DNA of 64,000 bases. Source: Nocardioides pinisoli. GTDB lineage: Bacteria; Actinomycetota; Actinomycetes; Propionibacteriales; Nocardioidaceae. Below the pieces are notes generated by a model. The model did not search any database, was not told the DNA's origin, and was given only the letters and a program-made list of their open reading frames with translations. Numbering within the stretch: the stretch's first letter is position 1; every line of letters starts with the position of its first letter. The translations under genes were made by a program, and so were the position numbers. Shown here one piece after another: positions 34,562 to 43,108 of the stretch. The stretch covers positions 186,001 to 250,000 of the forward strand of contig NZ_JANARS010000004.1 of NCBI RefSeq assembly GCF_024199985.1, read 5' to 3'.

Positions 34562-35640
34562 CGCGGGTTCCGGCCGAGCTCACCGACCGCCTGCTCGACG
34601 TCCGCCGGATCTACCACGAGCGCGACATCGAGCGCTTCCCGCGCGCCCGCGAGGTGCTCGGGCGCTTCCCCGACGCCGAGCGCATCGAGGTGCTGTCGCA
34701 CCAGGCGATCCCGGGCCTGCACGGCAACGCCGGGGCCGTCGAGGACTGGGTGCGCAACAAGCGGGAGGTCCTCGTGCTGGGCGAGAAGAAGTCGCTGGCC
34801 GCCCGGCGCAACGGACGCTCGGCCGACTGGATCGCCCCCTCCACCGCCAACGGGTGCGCCATGGCCTGCGCCTACTGCTACGTCCCGCGCCGCAAGGGCT
34901 ACGCCAACCCGATCACCGTCTTCGCCAACATCGAGGCCGTCCTGGGCTACCTCGAGCGCCATGCCGGGCGCCAGGGGGTCAAGCCCGAGCCCAACCAGTG
35001 CGACCCCGTCGACTGGGTCTACGACATCGGCGAGAACAGCGACTGCTCGGCCGACGCCCTCGTCTCCGACAACGTGCGCGACCTCGTCGACCTCTACGCC
35101 AGGCTCCCCCACGCCAAGGCCAGCTTCGCGACCAAGCTCGTCAACCGCGACCTGCTCGCGTGGGACCCGCGCGGTGGCACCCGGGTGCGGTTCAGCCTGA
35201 TGCCGGAGGGCCCGTCGCGCGCCGTCGACGTCCGCACGTCCCGGGTCCGCGACCGCATCGCTGCCATCGACGACTTCGTCGAGGCGGGCTACGAGGTGCA
35301 CCTCAACCTCAGCCCCGTGATCGTGCACGAGACCTGGCTCGCCGAGTGGGCCGAGCTCCTCGAGCAGGTCGCCGACGGCACCAGCGCCCGGTCGCGCGCC
35401 CAGCTCGCGGCGGAGGTCATCTTCCTGACCCACAACGAGGAGCTGCACGAGGTCAACCTGGGCTGGCACCCGAAGGGCGAGGAGCTGCTGTGGCGTCCCG
35501 ACCTGCAGGAGGCCAAGCGCAGCCAGAGCGGGCAGGTCAACGTCCGCTACCGCACGGGCTGGAAGGGACGCTGGGTCCGTCAGCTGACCGACCTCGTCGA
35601 GGACAAGCTGCCCGGGTGCCGGATCCGCTACGCCTTCTGA
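34558..35640 (+). CDS. splB: spore photoproduct lyase family radical SAM protein
   Basis: This 360-residue radical SAM protein has the iron-sulfur motif C100xxxC104xxC107 in NGCAMACAYCYVPRRKGYAN. The end (SQSGQVNVRYRTGWKGRWVR and PGCRIRYAF) matches the SplB family that repairs spore photoproduct thymine dimers. Non-sporulating actinobacteria such as this one often keep a homologue of untested function. It is coupled to the upstream hydrolase. Confidence 0.87.
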   Translation: MTRVPAELTDRLLDVRRIYHERDIERFPRAREVLGRFPDAERIEVLSHQAIPGLHGNAGAVEDWVRNKREVLVLGEKKSLAARRNGRSADWIAPSTANGCAMACAYCYVPRRKGYANPITVFANIEAVLGYLERHAGRQGVKPEPNQCDPVDWVYDIGENSDCSADALVSDNVRDLVDLYARLPHAKASFATKLVNRDLLAWDPRGGTRVRFSLMPEGPSRAVDVRTSRVRDRIAAIDDFVEAGYEVHLNLSPVIVHETWLAEWAELLEQVADGTSARSRAQLAAEVIFLTHNEELHEVNLGWHPKGEELLWRPDLQEAKRSQSGQVNVRYRTGWKGRWVRQLTDLVEDKLPGCRIRYAF

Positions 35641-35653
35641 CCGGCATCGACCG

Positions 35654-36517
35654 TCAGCCGGTGACCAGCCGGTCCGTCACCGCCCGCAGCGGAGGCCAGC
35701 CACCCCGGCCGCGCCTCGTCACCGCGTAGGCCCGCAGGCGGACCTCCGGGTCCCGCAGTCGTACGACGCTCACGCCCCGCCGCGACGCACGCCCGCGCGG
35801 GAGGAGGGCGACCCCGCGACCCGCCACCACGAGGTCGTCGACGAGCTCGAGCGAGTCGATGCGGTGCACCACGTGCGGCACGAAGCCGGCACGCGAGGAG
35901 AGTGTGCGGAGCGCGTCCTCGTCCGCGGTGTGTCGCGAGTTCACGATCCAGTCGCGGTCGGCGAGGTCGGCGAGCGCCAGCCGCCGGTCCCGGGTCGGGA
36001 CGCCGATTCCCCACTCCAGGTCCCACAGCGGCGTGACCACGTGGTCGTCGCGCCACTCGGCGGGCGCGAGGTCGTAGTCGTAGACGAGCGCCAGGTCCAT
36101 GTCGTCGCGCGCCAGCAGGTCCAGCGACTCCAGGGGTTCGTACTCGTGGATGCGGACCTCGACGCGGGGGTGGGTCGAGCCGAGGTCGTCGATGGCGGGC
36201 AGCAGCGACCGCCGGATCGCGGAGGCGAACCCGGCGACGCGCACCACGCCCGCCGGCTCCGCGGTCGGGTCGAGGTCGAGCCGGGCGGCGTCCACCGCGG
36301 CCAGGATCGTGACGGCGTGGTCGGCCAGCCGGCGCCCGGCGGGCGTCAGCCGGACCCGCCGTCCGTGCGGCTCGAGCAGCGGGCTCCCGACGTCACGCGC
36401 CAGCGCGGCGATCCCCTGCGAGACGCTCGACGTGGTCGTCCCCAGCGCGTCGGCCACCTCGTGCATCGAGCCCAGGCGGGAGAGCTCGAGCAGCATGCGC
36501 AGGCGACGGACGTCCAT
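35654..36517 (-). CDS. LysR family transcriptional regulator
   Basis: This 287-residue LysR protein has an N-terminal helix-turn-helix (LRMLLELSRLGSMHEVADAL, then GTTTSSVSQGIAAL) and a substrate-binding domain. ATG 36517 is the family-like start. It is divergent from the EamA exporter across 83 bases with inverted repeats, so it probably controls that exporter. Confidence 0.88.
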   Translation of the reverse strand: MDVRRLRMLLELSRLGSMHEVADALGTTTSSVSQGIAALARDVGSPLLEPHGRRVRLTPAGRRLADHAVTILAAVDAARLDLDPTAEPAGVVRVAGFASAIRRSLLPAIDDLGSTHPRVEVRIHEYEPLESLDLLARDDMDLALVYDYDLAPAEWRDDHVVTPLWDLEWGIGVPTRDRRLALADLADRDWIVNSRHTADEDALRTLSSRAGFVPHVVHRIDSLELVDDLVVAGRGVALLPRGRASRRGVSVVRLRDPEVRLRAYAVTRRGRGGWPPLRAVTDRLVTG

Positions 36518-36538
36518 CGCTCGATTGTGTCGGATCAC

Positions 36539-36583
36539 TGAACAAACCGTCCAGCAGAGTCACGTGGACGTGAATGGTTGTTC
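36539..36583. promoter_or_regulatory. inverted repeats in the LysR-EamA intergenic region
   Basis: An outer imperfect repeat pairs GAACAAACC (from 36540) with GGTTGTTC (36576-36583). Inside it, CACGTGGACGTG (36561-36572) is a 12-base palindrome. The layout suits a LysR recognition and activation site. Confidence 0.45.
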
Positions 36584-36600
36584 GGCGTCTACTGGTTGCC

Positions 36601-37494
36601 ATGCACTCCACCACCTTCCGCTCCGGGGCCCGCGCGGGCGCGTCGATGGCCGTCGCGTCGATGCTCTTCGTGCAGCTCGGCCTGGCCGCGTCCGTCGGTC
36701 TCATCGACGACATCGGGGCGTCCGGGGCTGCCTGGCTCCGGCTCTTCTGGGCGGGGGTCCTGCTGCTGGTCCTGGTCCGTCCCCGGCTGTCGCGCTACTC
36801 ACGCGAGGCGCTGTGGTCGGGGGTGGCTCTCGGCGTGGTCACCGCGGGCGTCACCCTGCTCTTCATGGCCGCAGTGGCGCGCCTCCCCCTCGGCACGGCC
36901 AGCGCGCTGGAGTTCCTCGGTCCCCTGACGATCGCCGTGTGGCGCAGCCGCGGCGTGGGTCGGTCGTGGGCCGCGGTGGCCGCGGCCGGGGTCCTGCTCC
37001 TCACCCAGCCCTGGACCGGGGCGGCCGATCCCCTCGGCGTGGCCTGTGCGCTCGGCGCCGCGGTGTGCTGGGCGGCGTACATCCTGCTGACGCAGCGCGT
37101 CGGCGACGCCGTCAGCGGCTTCGGCGGGCTCGCGGTCTCGATGCCGGTGGCCGCCCTGGTCGCGACGGCGGTCGCCGGACCGGGCGTCGTCGGGCACCTC
37201 ACGCCGCAGCTCCTGCTCTACGGGCTGGGGCTGGCGATCCTCCTGCCGGTCGTGCCCTTCGCGCTCGAGCTGCTCGCGCTGCGCCGGCTCACCACCGGCG
37301 CCTTCGGGACCCTGATGGCGCTCGAGCCTGCCTTCGCCCTGATGATCGGCTTCCTCGTGCTCAGCCAGGTGCCCAACGGCATCGCCGTCCTCGGCATCCT
37401 GCTCGTGGTGGCGGCCGGTGTCGGTGCCGAGCGGACGGGCGGGCGGGTGGACGCGTCCGCCTCGGTGGACCGGTCAGGCCTGGTCTCGGCCTGA
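36601..37494 (+). CDS. EamA/DMT family transporter (RhtA-like)
   Basis: This 297-residue protein of about ten membrane helices contains two EamA repeats. The first has [20 protein letters not shown] and the second [20 protein letters not shown], as in threonine/homoserine exporters. It probably exports a small metabolite. It is controlled by the divergent LysR gene, and its last codons lie in a bidirectional terminator. Confidence 0.86.
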   Translation: MHSTTFRSGARAGASMAVASMLFVQLGLAASVGLIDDIGASGAAWLRLFWAGVLLLVLVRPRLSRYSREALWSGVALGVVTAGVTLLFMAAVARLPLGTASALEFLGPLTIAVWRSRGVGRSWAAVAAAGVLLLTQPWTGAADPLGVACALGAAVCWAAYILLTQRVGDAVSGFGGLAVSMPVAALVATAVAGPGVVGHLTPQLLLYGLGLAILLPVVPFALELLALRRLTTGAFGTLMALEPAFALMIGFLVLSQVPNGIAVLGILLVVAAGVGAERTGGRVDASASVDRSGLVSA

Positions 37495-37507
37495 CCGGTC
37501 CACCGAG
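37461..37507. terminator. bidirectional terminator between EamA and M28 genes
   Basis: A perfect 19-base stem (37461-37479 with 37489-37507; CTCGGTGGACCGGTCAGGC in the left arm) has a nine-base loop. It overlaps the last 34 bases of the exporter gene and ends just before the convergent peptidase stop. Confidence 0.8.
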
Positions 37508-37517
37508 CATCGCTCGC

Positions 37518-39095
37518 TCAGCGGGCGCGCTGGTCCCTGATCGCCGCCAGCGTGCGGTCGGCCGCACCCGACTTCACCAGACCGCGTCCCGGGTGCCCGG
37601 GGGCGCCGTTGACGGTCGACGTGTCGTAGGCGAACGTCATGATCGCCGTGGCGATGGCGTCCGAGTTGACGTCGAGCGCGTGCACGTTGACGTTGCCGAT
37701 GAGGGTGTAGTCCTCGCGCAGCTGCTCGTAGAGCGCGACGTCCTGACCTGCTCCGGTGAGGTTGTCGCACGACTCGTGGTAGCACGGGTCGTACGACGCT
37801 CCGGCCACGCCGCCGTAGAGCGCCGCCTCGCCAGCGGTCTTCCGCACCTCGGCCCCTGTGAAGAGGCCACCGGCCGGGATGCCCACCGCGATGAACGGTC
37901 CGTAGTCGGAGCGACCCGAGAACTCGCTGTCCTGCGAGGGCTCGCCGCGGTCGGCGTAGAACTTCTCGAAGACGTCCTCGATCTGGGCGCTGCCGTCGGG
38001 GATGAAGCCGGGGGCCGCAGTCCCGCCGGAGTTGTCACCGTCGTAGATGCCGAACATGTAGTTGGGCGAGGCGATCATGTCGAAGTTGAGGTAGAGCGCG
38101 ATGTCCTCCGCCTCCTCCTCGCTCAGCTGCTCGACGTAGTGCTCCGAGCCGAGGAGGCCCTCCTCCTCCGCACCCCACCAGGCGAACCGCACGGTGTTGG
38201 TGGGCTTGACCTTCGCCATCTGGATGGCGGTCTCGAGGAGCGCCGCGCTGCCGGAGCCGTTGTCCTGGATGCCCGCGCCGCCCTGGACGCTGTCGAGGTG
38301 GGCACCGGCCATGACGGTGTTGTCGTCGTCGCCGCTCGCGGTCTCGGCCAGCACGTTGTAGGCCGTGCGCTGCTCGGCGGTGAAGTCGACCTCCACCCGG
38401 ACCGTGGCGCCGGGGGTGGTCGCGAGGTCCTCACCGACGACCTGGCTGGCGAAGACGACCGGGATCCTCAACCCCGTGGCATCACCGATCATGTTGATCA
38501 TGCCGGCGGTGTTGTTGTAGATGATCGCGCCGGACGCACCCGCCGCCTGGGCGGCCAGCGCCTTGATGGCGAAGCCACATCCGCCGCGCTGGATCAGCGC
38601 GACCTGGCCGGCCGCCATCCCGGCGTAGTCGCCGGCCTCGCAGCCGTCGGTGGTGTCGGCGGCGGGGATGACGAACAGCGTCCCGGTGGCGGTGCCCTCC
38701 GGCGTCCCGGAGTCGAAGGTGTTGCGCAGGAACTCGCTGCCCTGCTCGAACACGCGGGGGTTCGGCGAGATGCGCTCGAGCTCGGAGAACTCCTCGGCGT
38801 AGGTGAACGGGAACTCCTGCACGGTCGGGTCGTAGCCGGCGGCCTCGAGCTGCTCCACGACGTAGTCGACGGATGCCTTGTAGCCGGGTCGCCCGGCCGC
38901 CCGGTCGCCGCCGTTGGCGTCGGCGATGTCCTGGAGGGCCTCGAGGTGCTCGACGACGCCGTCCGCCGTGACCGCCTTCGTGAGCTTGCGGACGGTGTTG
39001 TTGTTGGGGTCGGCGTACGCCGGCGGGCTGGTCATGGCGCCGAGCAGGGCCGCGGTCGCGGCCGCCGTCACTGCCAGATGGATCCGTCTCGGCAT
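37518..39095 (-). CDS. secreted M28 family metallopeptidase with PA domain
   Basis: This 525-residue exported aminopeptidase has a signal peptide ending near residue 28 (PPAYA|DP) and a protease-associated insert (about residues 130-230, with VALIQRGGCGFAIKALAAQA). The M28 zinc site is shown by AGAHLDSV, AWWGAEEEGLLGSEHY, YLNFDMIASPN and CYHESCDN. The GDDD and acidic loops suit an extracellular enzyme. GGAG precedes the ATG. It is probably an aminopeptidase of the Streptomyces type. Confidence 0.9.
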   Translation of the reverse strand: MPRRIHLAVTAAATAALLGAMTSPPAYADPNNNTVRKLTKAVTADGVVEHLEALQDIADANGGDRAAGRPGYKASVDYVVEQLEAAGYDPTVQEFPFTYAEEFSELERISPNPRVFEQGSEFLRNTFDSGTPEGTATGTLFVIPAADTTDGCEAGDYAGMAAGQVALIQRGGCGFAIKALAAQAAGASGAIIYNNTAGMINMIGDATGLRIPVVFASQVVGEDLATTPGATVRVEVDFTAEQRTAYNVLAETASGDDDNTVMAGAHLDSVQGGAGIQDNGSGSAALLETAIQMAKVKPTNTVRFAWWGAEEEGLLGSEHYVEQLSEEEAEDIALYLNFDMIASPNYMFGIYDGDNSGGTAAPGFIPDGSAQIEDVFEKFYADRGEPSQDSEFSGRSDYGPFIAVGIPAGGLFTGAEVRKTAGEAALYGGVAGASYDPCYHESCDNLTGAGQDVALYEQLREDYTLIGNVNVHALDVNSDAIATAIMTFAYDTSTVNGAPGHPGRGLVKSGAADRTLAAIRDQRAR

Positions 39096-39424
39096 GGGGT
39101 CTCCTTCGCGCGAGTGGTGTCGGGGGGTTCTCGACACTAGGGCGCCCGTCGGTGCGACGCGTATCCCCCCGTTGGGGTATGGGCGCGGTCAGTCGCCCCC
39201 TGGACGCCAGCGCGGTCCACGAACCACAGCGGTCGCCCGCCCGGGCTCGATACCCGATGATCTCGTTCGTCTGGTCGCCCGGACACCTGCCGCATGTCGA
39301 GGACGGGGCTGGCGCGTTGGTCCTCGACCACAGGGAACAAGGACCCTGTCTCCCGGGTCCGGGCGCGCGTAGACACGGGGGTGAACGCGACGCCTGGACA
39401 CGCCACGTCCGGAAGGGAACCACC
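39096..39424. other. 329-base divergent intergenic region
   Basis: This region holds the promoters for the M28 peptidase (minus-strand TAGTGT at about 39135) and the SDR gene. It contains a small repeat TATCCCCCCGTTGGGGTAT near 39170-39180. No convincing gene is seen. Codon-like periodicity on both strands is weak. Confidence 0.5.
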
Positions 39425-40237
39425 GTGACCCTCGAACCGCCGACCCTGGCCGAGCTGCTGGACCTGCACGGTCGCACCGCGATCGTCACCGGCGGCGCGA
39501 TGGGCATCGGCCGCGGCATCGTCGAACGTCTCGCTGAGGCGGGCGCGTCGGTGGTCATCGCCGATGCCGACCTCGAGGCCGCCGAGGCGACCGCCGGAGA
39601 GCTTGCCGAACGGCACCGCTCGGTGCTCGCCCTCTACGCCGATGTCGGCGACCCCGATGACGCGAACAGGCTGGTCGCCGACGCCATCGGCTGGCGGGGC
39701 CGGGTCGACGTCCTCGCCAACAACGCCGGGATCTTCCCTTCGAAGCCGGTGCTCGACATGGTGCCCGACGACTTCGACCGGGTGATCCGCACCAACCTTC
39801 GCGGGGTGTTCCTCTGCTCGCGCGAAGCGGCGCTGCGCATGCGCGGCCAGGGTTCCGGCGGCCGCATCATCAACGTCACCTCGGTCGACGCCCTGCACCC
39901 GTCCGCAGTCGGCCTGGCCCACTACGACGCCTCCAAGCACGGGGTCTGGGGGTTCACGAAGAACCTCGCCATCGAGCTGGCACCCCACGGCATCTGGGTC
40001 AACGCCATCGCCCCGGGCGCGGTCGCCACCCCGGGGGTCGCGGCCAGACAGACGAGCGGCGCTGCGGGGAGCGTCGATCCGCAGGCGATGCTCGAGGCAT
40101 TCCTCGCGAAGATCCCCATGCGCCGGATGGGCGCCCCCGACGACATCGCGCGAGCCGCCCTGTTCCTGGCCAGCGATCTGGCGTCCTACATCACCGGCGC
40201 CCAGATCGTCGTCGACGGCGGCGTCCTGCTCTCCTGA
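39425..40237 (+). CDS. SDR family NAD(P)-dependent oxidoreductase
   Basis: This is a 270-residue classical short-chain dehydrogenase. The cofactor loop is TGGAMGIGRG, the active site is NVTSVDAL with YDASKHGVWGFTKN, and the C-terminal signature is YITGAQIVVDGGVL. It resembles 3-oxoacyl-ACP reductase and glucose-dehydrogenase-like enzymes; the substrate is unknown. The GTG follows GGAAGG. Confidence 0.86.
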   Translation: MTLEPPTLAELLDLHGRTAIVTGGAMGIGRGIVERLAEAGASVVIADADLEAAEATAGELAERHRSVLALYADVGDPDDANRLVADAIGWRGRVDVLANNAGIFPSKPVLDMVPDDFDRVIRTNLRGVFLCSREAALRMRGQGSGGRIINVTSVDALHPSAVGLAHYDASKHGVWGFTKNLAIELAPHGIWVNAIAPGAVATPGVAARQTSGAAGSVDPQAMLEAFLAKIPMRRMGAPDDIARAALFLASDLASYITGAQIVVDGGVLLS

Positions 40238-40252
40238 TCGGAAGGGGCGCAC

Positions 40253-40417
40253 GTGAGGCAGTTGATCGACCGGACCGGTGGGCCGTGGTTCCGTCGTGAG
40301 CTGGAGGCGTCCGGCCTCGTGAGCGTCGCCTGCGACGGCCGGATCGACCTGCTCACCGCGCCTGGGTCCCAGAGGTCGAAAGCCCCTGTCGCGACGGCTG
40401 CCTGGTGCCCACACTGA
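40253..40417 (+). CDS. small hypothetical ORF after the SDR gene
   Basis: This is a 54-residue ORF starting at GTG with GGAAGGGG upstream (RQLIDRTGGPWFRRELEASG, then VACDGRIDLL). The family is unknown. The ribosome site and 15-base spacing from the SDR gene are the only support, and it could be a gene remnant. Confidence 0.35.
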   Translation: MRQLIDRTGGPWFRRELEASGLVSVACDGRIDLLTAPGSQRSKAPVATAAWCPH

Positions 40418-40466
40418 GATCGTCCTGCTGCGTGCTGTGGGCTGCGAGATGCGAGGGGTGGGGATC

Positions 40467-40811
40467 ATGACGACGGATCCGACCGGGACGCCGCCCTCAG
40501 GGGACGACTCCCGACCTGCGCCTGGTGCACCGCGGCTCACTCGGGCGAGTGCGGTCTGGGTGGCCACCGCGGCCGCACTCGTGCTCCTGGTCCTGCTCAT
40601 CGTCTTCATGCTGCAGAACTCGACGAAGGTCGACGTCCAGTTCCTCGGCCTGACCGGCACCATGTCGCTCGGGATGGCCATGCTGATCGCTGCCGTCGGT
40701 GGCGGTGTGGTGGTCGCCATCGCCGGGATGGCCCGGGTCGCGCAGCTGCGGATGAATGCCCGCCGGACCAGGCGCAGCACCACCGGGACGAAACCGGGCG
40801 GCAGCGACTGA
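40467..40811 (+). CDS. LapA-like membrane protein (DUF1049)
   Basis: This 114-residue protein has two membrane helices around the LapA signature LLIVFMLQNSTKVDVQFLG and MSLGMAMLIAAVGGGVVVAI. It has a Pro-rich N-terminus and a basic C-terminus. ATG 40467 is chosen over an upstream ATG because it places the Pro-rich tail at the start. The role in actinobacteria is unknown. Confidence 0.78.
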   Translation: MTTDPTGTPPSGDDSRPAPGAPRLTRASAVWVATAAALVLLVLLIVFMLQNSTKVDVQFLGLTGTMSLGMAMLIAAVGGGVVVAIAGMARVAQLRMNARRTRRSTTGTKPGGSD

Positions 40812-40963
40812 CCGATGACCGGGACGTCGTCGGACCCGGCGGCGTCGGTCGCTGCTGGACACGCACGTGCGAGAGGCAGGGCACGATCTCCGGGGCGCGG
40901 TCCGTCATCGCCCGCAGTCGCTCGGGCGGTGCCGACCGCTCGCCCGACCTGGGGCAGCCGTGC

Positions 40964-42064
40964 TCAGCGGGGCAGCACCAGGCCGATGCGGCTCGCCCGA
41001 GTCGCTGCCTCCGCGGCGAGCCGCGTCGCCTCGGCCGCGTCACCCGGGCGACCGCGTCGGGCAAGGGTCCGGGCGATCTCGTGGGTGGTCAGCACCTCGA
41101 ACGCCGCCATGCCCTCGCCTGCGGCCTGGTCTCGGGCCGCCTCCAGCTGGGCGACCGCCTCATCGAGCTCCCCGAGCGTCCGGGCGAGCAGCCCCAGGTA
41201 GTGGTCGGTGAAGCCGGCCAGGCCGACGCCCGTGCCGACCCACACCGGCAGCCCACGGTAGGGCAGCAGCCGGTCGCGCAGCGCGGCCGCTGCCTCCAGG
41301 TCACCGAGACCCGCCCAGACCTCCGCGCGGTAGGCGGTGGTGTAGAGCCACAGGAAGTCGTCGTCCAACGGACGCTGGTCCGCCCAGTCCCCCAGCAGGC
41401 CGGGGACGTCGGCAGCCCGGCCGGTGCGCTGGAGCACCAGCGCACGGAGCTCGTCCAACGGGCCGGCCGGCATCAGGTCGACCAGCCGCTCGGCGCGTGC
41501 CCAGCGAGTGGGGCCGCCGTAGACGAGGTCGACGTTGAGCTGGAAGAGAGGCTCCAGCACGTCGGCCGACACGATCGTCGTACGCCGATGCAGCGCGACG
41601 ACCTGGGCGAGCAGCTGCTCGGCGTCATCGGGCCGACCCTCCGCCAGGGGGCGAAGCACCTCGGCGTACCGCACGATGACGTCGACGATGGGCTGGCCCT
41701 GGGTGAGCGCCAGCTCGCGGGCGGCGGCGTAGTCGCTCCAGCCGTCCGCGAAGCGGCCGAGGGCGAGGCGGTCCGACCCGCGCATCAGCAGGGCTCGCGC
41801 CTCGAGCTCGCGGTCTCCGCCGGCACGCGCGCTGGTGAGCACCCGGCTGGCGACCGCGAGTCGCTCGTGGGGCAGGTCGACGTGCATCAGGGAGGCGTGG
41901 GCGACCTCGAGGACGTCGGACACCTCGGGTCGGTCGGGCTGCTCCGTCGGCACCAGGGCGAGCGCAGCGGCGGTGAGCTCGCGCGAGCGCACACCGATCG
42001 TGGTGGTCTGTCCAAGGACGAGCTCGACGCCCTCGTGAGCCAGAGCATCGGTATCGACCACCAC
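40964..42064 (-). CDS. helical repeat (TPR-like) protein, probable C-terminal fragment of a large regulator
   Basis: These 366 residues consist of helical repeats (AEQLLAQVVALHRRTTIVSA, DHYLGLLARTLGELDEAVAQ, then EAARDQAAGEG). They resemble the C-terminal part of large BTAD/AAA or LuxR-type regulators. No ATPase or DNA-binding domain is present, and an in-frame TAG lies about 13 codons upstream of the GTG start. It may be a remnant or a stand-alone repeat protein. Confidence 0.5.
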   Translation of the reverse strand: MVVDTDALAHEGVELVLGQTTTIGVRSRELTAAALALVPTEQPDRPEVSDVLEVAHASLMHVDLPHERLAVASRVLTSARAGGDRELEARALLMRGSDRLALGRFADGWSDYAAARELALTQGQPIVDVIVRYAEVLRPLAEGRPDDAEQLLAQVVALHRRTTIVSADVLEPLFQLNVDLVYGGPTRWARAERLVDLMPAGPLDELRALVLQRTGRAADVPGLLGDWADQRPLDDDFLWLYTTAYRAEVWAGLGDLEAAAALRDRLLPYRGLPVWVGTGVGLAGFTDHYLGLLARTLGELDEAVAQLEAARDQAAGEGMAAFEVLTTHEIARTLARRGRPGDAAEATRLAAEAATRASRIGLVLPR

Positions 42065-42357
42065 GAAGTGCTCTTGCGCGAAAACCCTGCGGGCCGTGGT
42101 CTAGTCCATCTACGCTCGCCTCAACGATCCAGCGCCGTCTCGGGCTCAGTGCCTGCTGGATCGCTTCTCGGTGGCACAGAACACTCGGGCAGCGGCGCCG
42201 CCGCCACGGTGCGTGCGCACGCGGCGTCCGGTGCTCAGCCGTCCGACCGGGAGTCGCCACCACGACGGCACCTGCTCGCTGAGCACTCGTGCGCCACGCG
42301 CGAGAACAACCACCACCATCAAGGCTTCCGTGGGGGAGCCGCCAGGAAGGCACGAGC
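42065..42357. other. 293-base divergent intergenic region
   Basis: The region separates the repeat protein from the TasA-like gene. It contains GATCCAGC (42126-42133) and GCTGGATC (42155-42162) as an inverted repeat, and a ribosome site GGAAGG just before 42358. I see no gene. Confidence 0.5.
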
Positions 42358-42969
42358 ATGCAGAAGCCCACCGCGAAGACCACGAAGGTCCTCGCCGCGA
42401 TCGCCACCCCCGTCGCCCTTGTCGCGACCGGAGCGCTCATCTACACGTCCTCGTACGCCGCCTTCACCGGTCAGACCCGCAACTCGGGCAACCAGTGGTC
42501 GACCGGCTCGGTGAACCTGACCGACGACGACAACGGCACCGCCCGCTTCCAGGTCAAGGACATGCTCCCCGGCGCCACCGACGCCAAGTGCATCAAGGTC
42601 ACCGCCAACGCGACCGTGCCCAGCACCGTCAAGGGCTACGCCGTCAACCCGGTCGCCAGCCCGCAGAAGCTGGAGGACCGCATCAAGGTCACCATCGAGT
42701 CCGGCGCCGGCGGCTCGTTCGCCAACTGCGACGGTTTCGTGGCCGCAGGCCCCGCCCACGTCACCGACGTCCCGTTGTCCGGCATTGCCCAGGTCAACAG
42801 CTTCGAGGCCGGCTTCGGCGGCTGGTCCGTGGACCCGGGCGTGCGCGAGAGGACCTACCGCCTGTCGTACCGGTTCGACACGACCGGCATGACGCAGTCC
42901 GAGATCGACCAGCTCCAGGGTGCCACCACCGGCATCGACATGCAGTGGGAGATGCGAACCAACGGCTGA
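42358..42969 (+). CDS. TasA/camelysin-like surface protein with SipW-type signal peptide
   Basis: This 203-residue exported protein has the signal region KVLAAIATPVALVATGALIY followed by SSYAAFTGQTRNSGNQWSTG. This is the SipW-dependent signature, in which cleavage occurs just before an AFT-type mature start. The mature part is a beta-rich domain with LTDDDNGTARFQVKDMLPGA and CIKVTANAT, as in TasA-type fibre or camelysin proteins. GGAAGG precedes the ATG. The SipW-like gene 140 bases downstream is its likely processing enzyme. Confidence 0.75.
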   Translation: MQKPTAKTTKVLAAIATPVALVATGALIYTSSYAAFTGQTRNSGNQWSTGSVNLTDDDNGTARFQVKDMLPGATDAKCIKVTANATVPSTVKGYAVNPVASPQKLEDRIKVTIESGAGGSFANCDGFVAAGPAHVTDVPLSGIAQVNSFEAGFGGWSVDPGVRERTYRLSYRFDTTGMTQSEIDQLQGATTGIDMQWEMRTNG

Positions 42970-43108
42970 TCGCTGCCCCAGCGCACGAGCAGCACCACGA
43001 CCGGCCGGGGCACTACGCCAACGTCGCTCCGGCCGGTCTCCGGCCTCCGGGATCACCACGCTCGGTCCGCATCACCCGCCGACTCGCACCACCCCTCATC
43101 GGAGACCC

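Noticed and set aside
36099..39140. 1013-residue open frame on the plus strand
   Set aside because: It runs antisense across the LysR and M28 genes and through the EamA gene in another frame; all three real genes have clear motifs.
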